From Centropus unirufus (taxonomy: Eukaryota; Chordata; Aves; Cuculiformes; Centropidae): a stretch of DNA of 64,000 nucleotides. The position numbers and the translations under genes were made by a program. Under the pieces are notes generated by a model that was given only the letters and a program-made list of their open reading frames with translations, was not told the origin of the DNA and ran no database searches. The stretch lies in NCBI GenBank assembly GCA_013397695.1, contig VYZI01000124.1, positions 1,687-65,686 on the forward strand, read 5' to 3'. The first letter of the stretch is position 1. Every line of letters starts with the position of its first letter. Shown here piece after piece: positions 50,701-64,000 of this stretch.

Positions 50701-53700
50701 TTTGTTTACTATTGAAGACTAGAGTGAAGAGATGCAATGCAATTAATTGTGACTAGAATACCTTAAATTACTCATTATGTGGAATCTAATGTGTTCAAAT
50801 CTTAAAGAACTTAGTCCTCTCAAGTGTCCTCTGTCGACCAGGCAGAATACAGCAAATGCTAAGAAAAACAAGGGTGAAAATATGTAATTGCAAGCAATTA
50901 TATTATCCCAGTTTAATAAGCTCCACAATCAGTAATCGCTTGTGGTTTTCTGCCTCCATCATAAGGTAGCTGAATACAAAATATGAAGACATGTGACGAT
51001 TATAAAAGGCTACTGACTAGCAGCTCTGTATTCCTTAATTAAAGTGTGGTTCTTCTTTGCACCTTTGTTGATTTCTGGTCAAATTTGTGGATTATGTGCC
51101 ATAGTCAGTTGATCTAGAAAGATGGGTATGGTAGATGGGCTCCTCCTGATAAGAACTTATTTAAACTTACTCCAACTTGAAGGGAAGCCAGTTTCAAGTT
51201 TTGCTGGAGTTTTCAAGACAGTATTTAACTGTTAAGAAATTATAAATAGAGATTTATAGGCATATCCATAAATACATATTCATATTTGCTTGCAGTTTTG
51301 CGTTTTCTAATTAAACTGGCCCTTCTCTTGGTATATCTTATCCAAAGAGAAGAAGGAAGTTTCATAAACTTTTCAGAAAAGTCTGCAGCCACTGCATTTT
51401 CTGAACAACTCCATTGTGATCCTCTGGGTCTCTGGAGCACTGCTTGGGTCACAGGGGTTACATGCCTCAGAGTGAACTGCTCTTTCTGCAGTTTATTTTA
51501 ATCTTTATATTGACTCTAGTTTAGAGGCCTTTTGATATTTTGAATCCTGAAGCTGGTATTGCACTGTACACATTTACCCCGTTGGAGGCACTTTTAAAGA
51601 GATATCAATCTAAGCTTCTGGCAGTTCATGAAAACCAAAAGCCAACTATTATGTTACACCTTTTGCATATGTTAAAGAAGTGAAATGTACAATGCATATG
51701 TACAAATTATTTGAAAATAAGGAATAAGAGTTGGTATCCCTACTTTCACCAAGTAGTTAAACTGAATTGACCTAGACATAATGAGAAAGAAGATGCATGA
51801 CTAACGCTGGAAAGATTTTTAGCTGTTTACTGGTCTATATGCATACATCTTTGCATATACATCCTAATATACATGCAAAGCTAAAGCATTACATAGATAA
51901 ATAATAGGTAAATATTTGAAATATTTTAAATGCTAAAATGTGAAATAACTATGAATCATAAGTAAAATCTGGACTGCTCCATAAATCATGTCTTAGCTCT
52001 TCTCAAGCAGTTCCTCCTGTCTTGACTGCTATTTTCTCCTGCTCTGCCTAGAAGCAGCCTTCTCACAGAACAAACACGTACCCCCCAAGTTTATACATTC
52101 CAGTTATTGTATTTCTTTATCAAGACTTTCCCCGCTTCTCCCCACCCCTATGTCCTTCCTCTCCTTTCTTTCATCCTCCCAATGTGGCCTTTTAAGTGGA
52201 ATATGGGTGGGGCTGATTTTAAGTGGCAAGCAGACAGACAGCAGGAAAAGTCTGTATATCCAAATGTGTCCCAGGTGTCCCGACATGTCCTTGCCCTCTA
52301 AACGGTCACACTTGCTGTTGACAGGATGATGAACGTCAGCCCAGAGTCAGCACTCATAATAAGACAATGATGTCACTGGCTCAGTCCCACTACAGGCTAT
52401 TGTGGAAGAAGGAATGTAACTATGATGTGAATACAAACAAATATAAGAAGCAGTTTAATTTTTAGGTAGGCCTTTTCATGTAAGAGATATTTTCTTTGTT
52501 TCTTATCTCTTTTTCAATATATAATACAGCTTCTTTGCACTATTAATTTCTTTACAGCTGTTGTCATTCACTTCTATAGCGCAAGGTACATATAAGTACA
52601 AAACATCTGCTAATATTCATTGAGGGATCATTTTAAAGACTAGTAAGTATCTTCAGGTTATAAAAGATTAAATATCTAGGCAGAAAATATTGAATGTTGA
52701 CATTATGGATGTTGACATGTCTGTTGTTATTATACCTATGTTTCTCAGGTTTCATAAAATGCTGTCAGTGTTGCCACGTGTGCCCTACTTTGAGATCGGC
52801 TGACAAGGCAGAGTTGGATATTATAGCAACAAGTTCACAACAAGGAATACATGTGAATATTGTTAGGCAGATATATCTATATGTATATTTACACACAAAC
52901 ATAAAATATGCCTATTTTGCTCATTTTTTCATACAGAAAGAAAAGTTACTACACAAATGTGTTGATATAGAAACTATGCTCCTAGACGCATTTTCACTTT
53001 GAGGTACGTTATTTAATGTATCCTATTTCCTTCAGAACTTAGGATATCTGCAGAGGTATAGCTGTTATCAAGATTGAACATTATTTCATATAGTAAAGTT
53101 CTTTTTTTTTGGATTGGTAATCATTCATTAACTAATTTCCTATGGGAGCTGCAACAGGGTAGTTCAGAAACAGATATGAAGGGGAGAAGGCTAATATTGC
53201 CAGTATTCCAAATCAGAAAGACTGTTTTGGAGGTAGGAGTTGGGCTACAAGTTTCTAATGACGCCCAGTGTGTGTTTGTCTGAGTACACTCAAGCTGTAC
53301 ACACAATTCAAGCTGAATTTCATAGCTACTGTACAGAGTACATAACGCATAACTCTAATGCACACGTATGATGTAACGATTTAGTATGAATCCCCACACC
53401 ATGGCTGTCTGGAACAGTGGGATTGCATTTCCACAGATTTAGCTGCCAAAAATACTCTACTTATCTTGCAAATATATGTTAAGGCTTTGATTCCTAAGAT
53501 AGTTCAGCACTCCCACAGTCCCTGGAGAGCATGGGAAACCACATGACTACCTGATTCAGGCCATTCTAGATAAAGATGGAACTGCTGCGGTACTTTTAAT
53601 GTTTTTCCATGGAGAGGCTTGCTGTGTCTACTGGTAGGTTGGGAGTGGCATTTAAATAAGTGTAGAAGTAGCTGGAGCCTGACAAAGTAATCAGTACTAG

Positions 53701-56700
53701 GAGAAAGAGAGAGCTGTATGGAAAAATGAAGTGATTCACTAATCTACAGAGCAGCAGCATGTAGGAAGACTGTCTGAGCATGGCTCTAAATGCAGTCACT
53801 TAATGCTCAGTCTCTCAGATGACAGTGATGAGTTTGAACTACTATTTGAAGAACTTACACTTGAAGGTCACTTTCACCTCAAAGGTGAAGATAGTGATTG
53901 GGGTATACTAGAAGTATCTCCATCCCAGAAGAAATTAAAAAAAAACCCACCTTTTTCTGCTTCCTAACAGTGTGGATTCTAGAAATTCATAACTCATGTA
54001 GTTTTAATATGCAAAAATTTTCTTCTACAACAGCTCCATGAGTCTGTACTTGAAGATGACTGCCTACCTTGACAGCCTCCTGGACAATGCAGTCCAGCTT
54101 ACACAATCCACAAGAACAGATCTAGCTTCATAAAGGGGCTAATGTTCTTCCAGTGCATTTGAAATTATCTGCCAGAGCTATCTTAGTGTATAGAACTAAA
54201 AGTATAATCAACTTTGTTACCTGTTTTGAAAAAAAGCTTCTGTTTTATAAAGGACATATTTTAGCTACTTTAAATATAATCTTTAGAGTCAAGATGTAGT
54301 ATTAAAAATACTAAAAGTTTTAGCCAAAAACAGTAACGCCAACTGATATGTCTTGATTTGGATGAGAGAAAGGAATAAATTTACCAAAGTATTTAGATTT
54401 AAAGTTCTAAATGAACTGGAATGTATATGTGGTAAGCATCACATAGACCAGCTCTGTCTTTCAGAGTCATTGTATATTGCCATCCACTAAAGAAATGATA
54501 AAGTAACATACTGCTAATCTCAACGGACAACTCTGAATCCAAACTTTGTTCCTCACTATTAGCATTTTTTATTCAGGGCATAAGGGAAGTAACTGGACAG
54601 CTGTGAGTTTTAGATCCAGACACTTCCCTCTGTATCATCCTGGAAACTGTTTTCCAGTCTATTGTGTCCTGATATAGGGAATCTAAATAGATATCCTTTC
54701 TGGACATAAGCCCAACCAGAACAAGGTTTACTGACTTAATTCATGTGTTTCCAATGTACACTAAGTCTGTTACACACCAGTTTCACTAACAACTTGGCAT
54801 GCATTTAATGGTGGCATCATTTCAAGGGATGGAAAGTCACAGGAAAGTTTTTGTGCTAGGTTCTGTCTCCTGAAAGTGCTTTGCTCAAGAGAAGAACAGG
54901 CTTCCTGGAGTTTCCTTTAATTGTTTGTGGAGAGCTATATTGCAGTAACTTAACAGATCAGGCCTCACCATGACACATATATTTTTAATGGACTTTGTTT
55001 TATTTTGACATTTTATTTTATGATTTCATATGTATATAACCCACCCACTGTATTATATTTAACTCTGCTGTGACTAGGTTGTGGGTAGTGGCTGTCCTTA
55101 GACCAACTATGATGGGCTATCACCATGGACTACTACCAATCAAAGTTCTTCAACAGTTCAGTTTGTAGCAGTGTCTATTTCTGAAACTATATGACACCAT
55201 AGTGAAAACAGACTTGTAAATTTAGTTTAATTTATTGAGCTGTCTAGGTTGTAATCTAAATGTACCATATCAATATCATCTAGACTAGATAGGGCCAACT
55301 TTTAGAAAGAAGTTTCGTCTTTGAAGCCTAATTTATGTAGTCAATATGCTATCAGAAAGTCTAGAAGATAGCTTAACAGAAGATGCTACTGTTGTATCCA
55401 TCCTCGTCATGTTAAACAATACAGTGAAGAGAGCCAGGAACATTTCCTCCTTTAATTTTTTGCTTAATTGTTCTCTTGGAACAAAGATACAACAGACTTT
55501 GCATGCAGGGGCCAAAATCAATGCTAAATAGTAATGCAGAAGTTAAAAAAAAATAACAGAATGATTCTGATTAAGGCAGACATGGGGAAAGACAATACAA
55601 AGATTTATATGACTATCACCTACTCATCTCCTCAGCTGGCCATTTCATTATTCTTCTGCCAGGCCTTTAAGCTGCTGACGTTCACCTGGATACTTTATTT
55701 GTTTCAGTGTTCAAATGCTTGATAGTTCATTTCAAACTGCAGCTTTGCAAGGTTTTTGTCTCTCATATATCATTGGGAAATAATTATGTCATCCATCTTT
55801 AAAACTGCCTATAAAGAAAAGATTAAAAAAAGCAACACTAAAAGGGATACATCTTTCTCTTCTTCAAAAGAGCAGGTTACTCATAGGCTCGTTTCTGGCT
55901 CATAACATCGTATCCTACTAAGAATATCCCACTTCTTTTGAGAGGGTTTAGCCAACAGTGTAAACAATGATAACCGATATTTACCAGCATCCAGTAGGTC
56001 AGATATGAATTAAAGTACCCATTAGAGACTCAAGGCCCTAATCTTTCTTTTTATTCCTTGGATGATCCACCATTAAAGCACTTCAGAATGGTTCTTCTCA
56101 ACATAATTCATTGGCTTACTCTCAAGAACCTGTCATCAGCCCTGTGTTTCCAACAAGATTTCTCTTGAAAAGAAAAACTGGAGGAACTACCTACTTGAAG
56201 TTTAAATTCAGTCTGAAAGAGATGACAACGATAATTTTTTGTTTAAGCATTGTTTTAAAGAAAAACACAATGACTTACTTCATAACATGATTGCTAAATT
56301 ACATTGACAATGCATCTCTTTAAAATTGTCAAGAAAGCAGAAGGTAAAATGATGCCATTTTGGCATAGCTAAATTTTTCATTGTTCATGTGATTACTCAT
56401 TGTTCAACCTAATGACTGGAGCAGGGCTAAAGTGCTGTAACGATGTGTGGCTGCTAAAGTGCACTAACAAAGTAGTCATCACCTGGCTGCACAGGGCTAT
56501 TTAGGGAGCAGGACAGGGAAGGTAAGGGCTGACCTGTTTCTAAAAGATGGCACAAAATCAGTACATAGAAAAGAAAATGTCTGAGCTGCTATGAATGCTG
56601 TGACATATCACTAACCAAAGGCACTGTAGTGCTAATTCCTATTTAAGTATAGTACAGGTGACAGCAGTATTTATCCTAAATTATAGGGGGACTACTATGG

Positions 56701-59700
56701 TCCAGTTTACAGTCCTGTGCTGTTTATATCTTGGCACTTTCTGCACAGAAAGTCTCACTTACTATATTTGTTTGGGTTTGTTTGTTTCTTTTCACAGTTT
56801 GTCTAAATTTACCAATCAAATAAAAAACTATTGTCTCCCAAAGCAGCAAAACTTTTTTAGTGATGCATCCATTTATTTCATTGACTAAGGGAAGTCTCAA
56901 GAGCTCACACCTATGCAGGCAATTTGATACACAGACATCAGTGTTAAGAATAGTTCTTCAAAAGCCTGTTGGAAATATTTCTTCCATATTCTGTTTACAT
57001 ATCTATGCACTTTTCAAGCATATATTCTTCATATATGACTGTTGTTTTTGAACTCTTTAGCCTGATTCACTGCTATTTGGCAAAGCATTTATGTTCGTCA
57101 CTTAATATTCTCTCGACTAGGATGATATTGTGATGGTTGAGGTCAGCAGGAGGAGCTCTTACATTGAGCTGACAACTGAAGCAATCAGTAGTTGGCCTGT
57201 CATTTCTGTAATAGATGAAGATGGGGAAGCTCTTCAACACAATGAGTCACCTTTTACACTATGACATTTCTAGTTTTAGTTAGACAAAACATTTTGTGTA
57301 GCAAAACACATTATTATTTCTGCTATGGCCTTTGCTGAAAGATCCTCTTGGAAACAGATTTGCCGTGGGAATCAGGCATGGACATTAAGTAAAATATGGT
57401 AGGAAAGGTGACAGCTTGCAATCTTATTCTTTTTCTGGAAATATGTTTACATATGTGTAAATCAAACGTGAAGAGTACAATTAAAGTAGGATGTATCTAG
57501 CTTATGGACTACTGTTGATATTTTCTGTTTCACATGTAAGGTGAAAATATTTGGTCCTGTGAGTAGATAAAACACTTATCTTGAGATAGTTTCCACCTTT
57601 TGATAACTTTCTTGTCAAGTTTCTTCTCATTTTTTTTTTCTAGATTTGATTGATGATGGATGCAGCAGTTGTATGAAAGAAGTTAAGCCTCCCACCTATG
57701 CTTTGACATGAAGTGGAACAAGTGACAAATCCAAGCACTGTGCCATTATATTGTATGTAAATTTGTCCAGTTTGCTCAGAGAGGACTATGTATAAATACA
57801 CAGGTAGGCAACATAGCTTTACTGCTTGGATTTACTGCCTTGATTTGGGAGCAAGCAACACCAATTACGAAGTCAGAGTTTGTGTTGTAGGCCCATAACC
57901 ATAAAAATGTGCATGCAAGTTGTCAACTCATTTCACTTTAATCTATATATCATTTGATGTAGGAGTTCATTAGGAGCCTGGTTGACATTCCAACTCAGAG
58001 AAGTATTGAAAAGTTTCTGTGTTCCATTTTCAGTCTTGATCTCCATGTTTGACATGCTTCCTTTTCTTCCTGATTGCAGTGGAGATTATAAGTCTGTATC
58101 ATCAGTCACTTGGTTCATGACAGATCATAAAATAGCCATTTTTACTTCAAGTCCTACATTTCATCTTTTCTTAAGCAGCTTCCTGTTTCTCCTTAAATTT
58201 ATTTTATGCACCTGTTAATATGATGTCTAGTGTTTTGAATTAGAGTCTGCATCATTAACAGGAAAAAAAGTAAGTCATGTCAAGTTTTCTTGCACAATGA
58301 AATGAATAATAATAACATATATGCATAACTACATATATATATAGCAGCATATACACATAAAATAAACCAGAAATATTCTGAAAGCATTTTTATTGTTTAG
58401 TATTTTTTAAACTGTTTTGTGTTTTCTATTTAAATTTACTTTCTTTTACACATTTCAGCAAACTACTTGCTTCAAGTCTGTTTTACATCACAAACACAAA
58501 ACACTTATGAGAAAAGGCATGGAGTGAAAAGATACCTTAATTGATTAATGACATATAGGACATCTGGTTTATTCTTGCTTCTAAACAACTAAGGTGCGCT
58601 GTGATTTCCATGTCAGTGGATCTTTCTGTGACTCACTGATCCACTCTCTAAAATGTAGATACTTTTTACATACTCTATAGTATGTTGACATAAGAATTAT
58701 TAATATTTGAAGAAGTATTTTTAGGTATTACAGAAATATATTAACAGTGCTATTGGCCACATTTTCATGTATGTAACACAATTCTGTTTAAAAAACTAAT
58801 AGGCAAAAACCAACCTTGAGCCGAAGTAGCAATGGGAATTCCATGTGAGAACAGGATCTCAGGATGCTTCCCTGCCTCAAAGCTCATCTAATGCCCATCT
58901 TTTTCTTAACACCCCTATATTTGATGCACTACTGTCAGATGTTCCTAGCAGTGTGTACCCCTACCTTCGATCTATTTTCATGTGCCTTATAAGTACCTAT
59001 GGGTTATTCATAAACTTATTTTCAAGGAACAGGTCCTTTAAAAAAGTGCAGGTTACCTGAAGGGGGATTATACACAAGAAAATATGATAACTGTTTATCT
59101 CTTGCCCCTTTTCTCTCAATAGCTCTGGTAAAAGTCTCATCATTGTCACTCTTCTGCAATATTTAATGAAAAATTTGATGAAGATCAATCTTCCCTGGCA
59201 AATTATCAATTCTATGATGTTAAGGAATAATAACTCTTTTGTTGCAGGCTCCTGAAAATATTCATAGCTTATCCTCTCCCTGCTTCATACATTAACAACT
59301 CTAGGGAGACAGAAATTTATCTATCTGTCTATCTAATGACTTATTTATTTTTCTTTGCATAGTACTTCTCTGTTGTCACCATTAAAATTTTTTGGAAACT
59401 CAGTCTTGGAAATTAATTTCAAATTATTCTCAGTTTAAACTGAAACTTTTTTTGCTCTACCCCCTGAGCTGCAGCTAAAAATGTAAGTTCCCTTCAGTTC
59501 TCTCAAACGTCTTCACAACTGTCACATTCCCCACTGAGACGTATTTGTAATTTCTTTCACATCTACAGTAAGAAGACATTCCAAACAATTGCAGCAGTCT
59601 CAATGCAAGTAAAGAAAGGAATAGAGAGATGATCTCCTTTAGAACTTTTTCCTCTATCAAACAAGTTCTTTATTCAGAAGTAGGTGAAAGCAAATCTGTG

Positions 59701-62700
59701 ATACTCCTCCCTTACCTCAGGTCAGCCATTCTAAATCTTGAAAACAGACTGCAGATATAATATGCAAAAGATTCTCTCACATGAGTAGAAATTTGTGATG
59801 CCAGGTACAAGTAAAGGCTCTGTTGCTTTGCTAAACAGGCAGAGAAAAACTGTGAAAGCTTTCACAAGTAACTTGAAGATTTTATTACATGTACTAAGTC
59901 TGTGTCTTCTAAATGAGTTAGCCTTGTGCCATTATAGGATCAAACAAATAATTATTATCATGCACAAGTTTCAGGATCAGGACAAAAAAAAATCAGGCAT
60001 TCAGTTGTTGAAAGAATAGGTGAGGGAGATTTCTATAGCAAATGAGTTTATGAAAAGAAAAAAATTCTGGTTTCTAAAGTGAAGTGTGAACTGAAAGGAC
60101 AAGTCACAAGCTGAAAATTCACACATAGTCCTGAATAAATCAGCCATGGCAATGCACTCTAAACATGACAGCAATCAGCCTCCATGGATTCTTGAACAAT
60201 CTTGTGTGCCTGAGAGTTATTTCAGCCTGTATCATCCTCAGCACTATGGCTATTGTGCATTTACCAAAGGAAAAATATATTCATTGCACAGTAGGAAGCC
60301 AACTACATCGGCTGAAACAAGCTACAGCGCTGGTTTACTAGGAATGAAAGAGATAAGGGATGATACTACTAGTATATCATAATTAAGCAATGAGAGTCAT
60401 AGCAGTTGAAACCCTACAGTGTGCAGACCAGATTATTGTCTAATGTCTTGATGTCTAATGCAGTAAGAAGCCAGCCCAAGACAAGCCCAATCAGTTTTTG
60501 TTTGTTTGTGGTTTCATTTTCATGAAAGGACATCAACTGAAGAACTATATCCAAAGTTTTAAAACTAAATCTTATAATATTCCAGCTATGCTCAGGGAAA
60601 CTGCTAGAACTAAACCCTTAGGATCCCCCAGCTATATTATTCTCACTTTTCATTTTGACAAACATTAATAAACCTAAGTAGAAATAGAGGGGCAGAAAGC
60701 TATTTTGACCTCTCTAAAAGGGTAGTGAGTCCTCTGAAGCATAAGAAGAAAAAATACTTTACCCCCTCAGAAGATCATTCTTACAGGCATTTCATTTCCA
60801 GAATTCTGTGCATCCCTGCATCCCTGTTACCTTCTCTTATCTTGGAAAATACCCACTTTTTTTTTTTCTTTAATGCCTTTCTATGTAATATTCTTAGGAA
60901 ATACTTTCTTACATAATTACCCACTATTCAATTAATGAAACAAATTACCTATTCAACTGCTGTTTTTTTTCTTTCTAGAGAGGACAGACATAAAATTGGC
61001 TCTGCATAGACCAGAACATGCTGGGAAACTGTGTGGAATACTTGTGAACTGTTATGAATATGAAAAAATTGTCATTGACAGCAAAGTATGATGAGCATAG
61101 TCCTGTGCCCACTACATATAAGCAAAATTACTGTTTCCTTTAACAACATAGGAGTTCTATTTATCTTTGACCACCACTGATGTAAAGATGAATTCTGCCA
61201 ACTTCACTAACTTGCAAAGATTTGAGACATGGGGAGGGAAGAGCTCAGTTACTACTGGCTAAGGAGAGCAAAATCCACACTCTATATTTAAGATAAATTA
61301 ATTTTTACTGTGATTATGACTCTTTCATTATTTTGCCTTAAATATTCTAGTGAGAATATTTCCTTAGGAACAGCCTAAATTCAGCACAAATTGCAAATTA
61401 CTTGCAAATTATTTGCAGAAAGTACATCTCTTATTCACAACATTGGTTGCTCACATTATGATTTATATGCTTGTCACAAATGTGATTACTTTGTTTTAGT
61501 GTGCCAGTTGCATTACAACTCTCTCTGCATTATGATGAACAGGTATTTCCCCACACAGTTTTATAACTCGGAAGAAAGCATGTGTCTAAGGAAAAAGTCA
61601 ATCTAAAAAAAGTTTAGATAAAGAAAAATGACACAAGCCACCAACAGATGAATTACTACGTTGATATAAAGTAACTTCCAATAAGCTTATCTCGTCTTGA
61701 TGACATGCTAAAAGTTCAATCAACTCTTTTATTCCAGGATTGTGCTTGATGTTCATTACCATGAATTGATAGTTCTCAACTCCTTTTTTTGGTAAAGAAG
61801 AAGGATGAGAGGAGCATCCACAATGTTCTTACATAGGAGAAATTGTTATAAAGTTTTCCTATGGAAGTGTAGTTGTATTCTTTAGTGTTCAGTATCTAAC
61901 ATTGCTAGCTAAATAAAAAAAAAAACAAAACAGAAAAAGTAGAGAAATGTAAAAGATTTTAAAATATTTAGGAAAAATGGCTTACTATGCTGTCGTGACT
62001 ATTAACTACTGCTCTTGCAAGCAAATTTCGCGTTCTCTTTAATGACAGGGAGAAAACTTGTTCTCACTTGCTTCAACCTGAAATGACCTTGAGTGCCCTT
62101 TTTTAGTATCAATTAATATTTTAAATGACAGTTTTTAACCATTAAGGAGGACTTAGACATAAATTCATATTTTTGCCTCGTGGTGCTATTGCAGTCATGA
62201 TTGTTTAAGGGTAAGAAATTTAATATTTGCAGAAAAAGGTATTTAAAAAAAAATATTTGCTGAACAAATGATATAGTTAGAAAAAATACCAGTTTATAAA
62301 ACAGCAGTAGCATTACCAAGGATATATAAGAAGAAAAAAAAGACACCCTGTAACAGAAAAAAAAAAAAAATAGAGGCAAACACTGTTGAGGCAACTGTTT
62401 TGCCCCAAGAAAATGAAAACAAGTCAAAAGAAGTAATTGTTTAGGAATTATTCATATTGATTTTTTTATGTTGGGTATTTTCTGCAATCCTGAATCATAT
62501 TTTCCATCTATTTTTTGTTAAAAAAAATACTATTTAAGTTTTCCATGATATATTCAAAGTTCATATTGGAAACAAATGTGAAACCTCTTTTGAATAACAA
62601 CCTCCAGTTACTTTTTCCACACTAAATTTTTCCCGTTTTCCCTTCTAACTCTGTAATTCTTTCTGTCTGTTTTTATTATGTGTGCGAAAAGCTAGACAGG

Positions 62701-64000
62701 CCACCTATGTCTTGAAGATTAAAGTTACCTTTCAAAAGTTCAACTGGTTGCATGACATCCAGAAGCTCAACAGCTGAGAAGGAAAGAACATATGACAGGA
62801 TGATCCCACTTTGTATAGGAAGAAATTGAGGAAAGCCCATCTACCGATCTCTCTGCGAACTCAATTCTGAGGTCTGTTTCCTATGATAGTGAAATGAGAA
62901 GGGAAATTAGTGTCAAAACTCAGACATTCACTTTGGCACACTGCAGAGAAGAGAAAAGTCACACAAGCATTTTTCACTGATATAGAGAACTTAAAAGAGA
63001 TGTGCTTTTGAAAATGTGGTGTGCTTGCATGACAGTGGAAATATGCAGGCATTTACAGCTATGTCTATGTAGTTAACATCATGGTCATTTTGTCTTCTGT
63101 TCCCAGATACGCTTAAAAACAAAATGGCAGATTAGACGAACATTGCACTAAAGCCTAAAATGTTGATGACAAAAATCAAGAGACCAGACAGAGATGTAAT
63201 CAACCTTCCTGTGCAAGGCAAGACATATAACATTTTGTGGTAATAATCCAAATGCAGACTCGCAGGATTTTGAATTATAAGTGCTTCTATTTATTTAACT
63301 TTATTACTGATTCTTTTCCGTTATCTGTCTTAATTAATTCTTATTTTCTAACAATGTTTACAGAAGTGAAAATTACAAAATTATGTTCCTGAAAAAGAAA
63401 CCACAAACAGCTATGCAAATTGTATAAATAAAGCCAAAATCTTTTTCAAAAAAGGGAAATGTTTCAAGAAAAAAATACTTTTTTTTAAACTATAATTGCA
63501 TATTTCTTCTCTGTGTTTTTGACTTTTAGTCTATCTACATTTTCATTTCAGACTGAGTTAGCCTGAAGCTGCCTAATCTGGATTGCAACGCACTGTATAT
63601 ACATGTTTATTTTTGTCCCTATTACATAAGTGAAAGTGATTGAAATAATTTGGTTTCAAGTTCTGTGAAAGCTTCTCTGATGTTATACTTGACCTCAGAG
63701 TGTCCCATGAAGTCTCATATGCCACTCGTTTCCTATTATTCCTCTTGAACATACAAATATCTAAGACTGGTCTAATATTACCCTGTACAGTAAAAAGTTC
63801 TAAATGCATTTTATAAGGCCTATGACCAAGGGCACAGGCCTGTTTATGCCGTGATTCCACACAGACTGATACTTTCATCTGGTTGAATAACCAGAAAGAA
63901 TAACCTTTTCATTTAATGGAAAACCCAGGCTGATATTATATATAATTTGTTTTTATAAAGCTACTGTATAGATGAAAAGAACTAAAAGCTTCCAGTGATA
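47781..64000. other. AT-rich non-coding stretch
   Basis: No gene or mobile-element fragment recognised. Contains small AT palindromes (58300-58350), a CTAT run near 59318-59335, the phased repeat at 61391-61418, and an A run near 62357-62370. Open frames at 60146-60382 and 63573-63878 are unrecognised and unsupported. Confidence 0.5.
61391..61418. repeat. 11-bp phased tandem repeat TTGCAAATTAC
   Basis: ttgcaaattac, ttgcaaattat and ttgcag follow head to tail, putting a C/EBP- or octamer-like TTGCAAAT core on the same helix face every turn. Confidence 0.6.

Noticed and set aside
60146..60382. 78-codon ORF starting in a good Kozak context (gccATGG)
   Set aside because: No homology or promoter recognised. 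One Kozak match is expected by chance.
1..64000. tRNA, rRNA, snRNA, CRISPR array or bacterial operon
   Set aside because: No cloverleaf, rRNA words, direct-repeat/spacer array or tightly packed ORFs seen. All evidence points to vertebrate intergenic or intronic DNA.

Overview
This window looks like gene-poor nuclear DNA from a bird. The evidence is several decayed CR1 LINE fragments (the characteristic sauropsid retroposon), including a piece that still translates as the C-terminal end of CR1 ORF2, and two solo LTRs whose ends (TGTCCTGGTTT...) and internal layout match an LTR group I remember as common in neoavian birds. I see no mammalian Alu or L1 elements and no bacterial-style gene packing. 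Base composition is AT-rich throughout, and runs of N at 10197 and 22005-22009 mark a draft assembly. Organism and repeat-family names come from memory, not from a search.

Layout. 1-8.7 kb: AT-rich DNA with short tandem and inverted repeats and two weak minus-strand exon candidates. 8.76-9.39 kb: a solo LTR on the plus strand. 9.4-13.2 kb: a 206-bp (AAAAG)n tract, then a cluster of plus-strand coiled-coil-like reading frames (11.38-12.5 kb) that look like decayed exons. 13.2-13.75 kb: a second LTR on the minus strand. 13.98-14.13 kb: a TAAT-rich stretch that reads like a conserved enhancer. 14.9, 20.2, 22.9, 32.4 and 36.4 kb: short CR1 pieces. 33.04-33.84 kb: a distinctly GC-richer block with an octamer-plus-TATA promoter-like cluster, probably an LTR or other insert. 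37.48-37.72 kb: the best intact exon candidate, on the minus strand. 38.13-38.82 kb: two CR1 3' ends back to back. 38.8-64 kb: AT-rich DNA with microsatellites, one phased 11-bp repeat and a possible conserved element at 47.3-47.8 kb.

No complete gene can be supported. Almost all open frames of 60-140 codons lack splice context, homology or codon bias and are expected by chance in AT-rich DNA. The exon calls are therefore leads: a minus-strand gene with very long introns (candidates at 37.6, 29.7, 4.2 and 0.15 kb) and a plus-strand broken coiled-coil gene near 12 kb. Whether any is real depends on alignment to bird proteins and RNA-seq.
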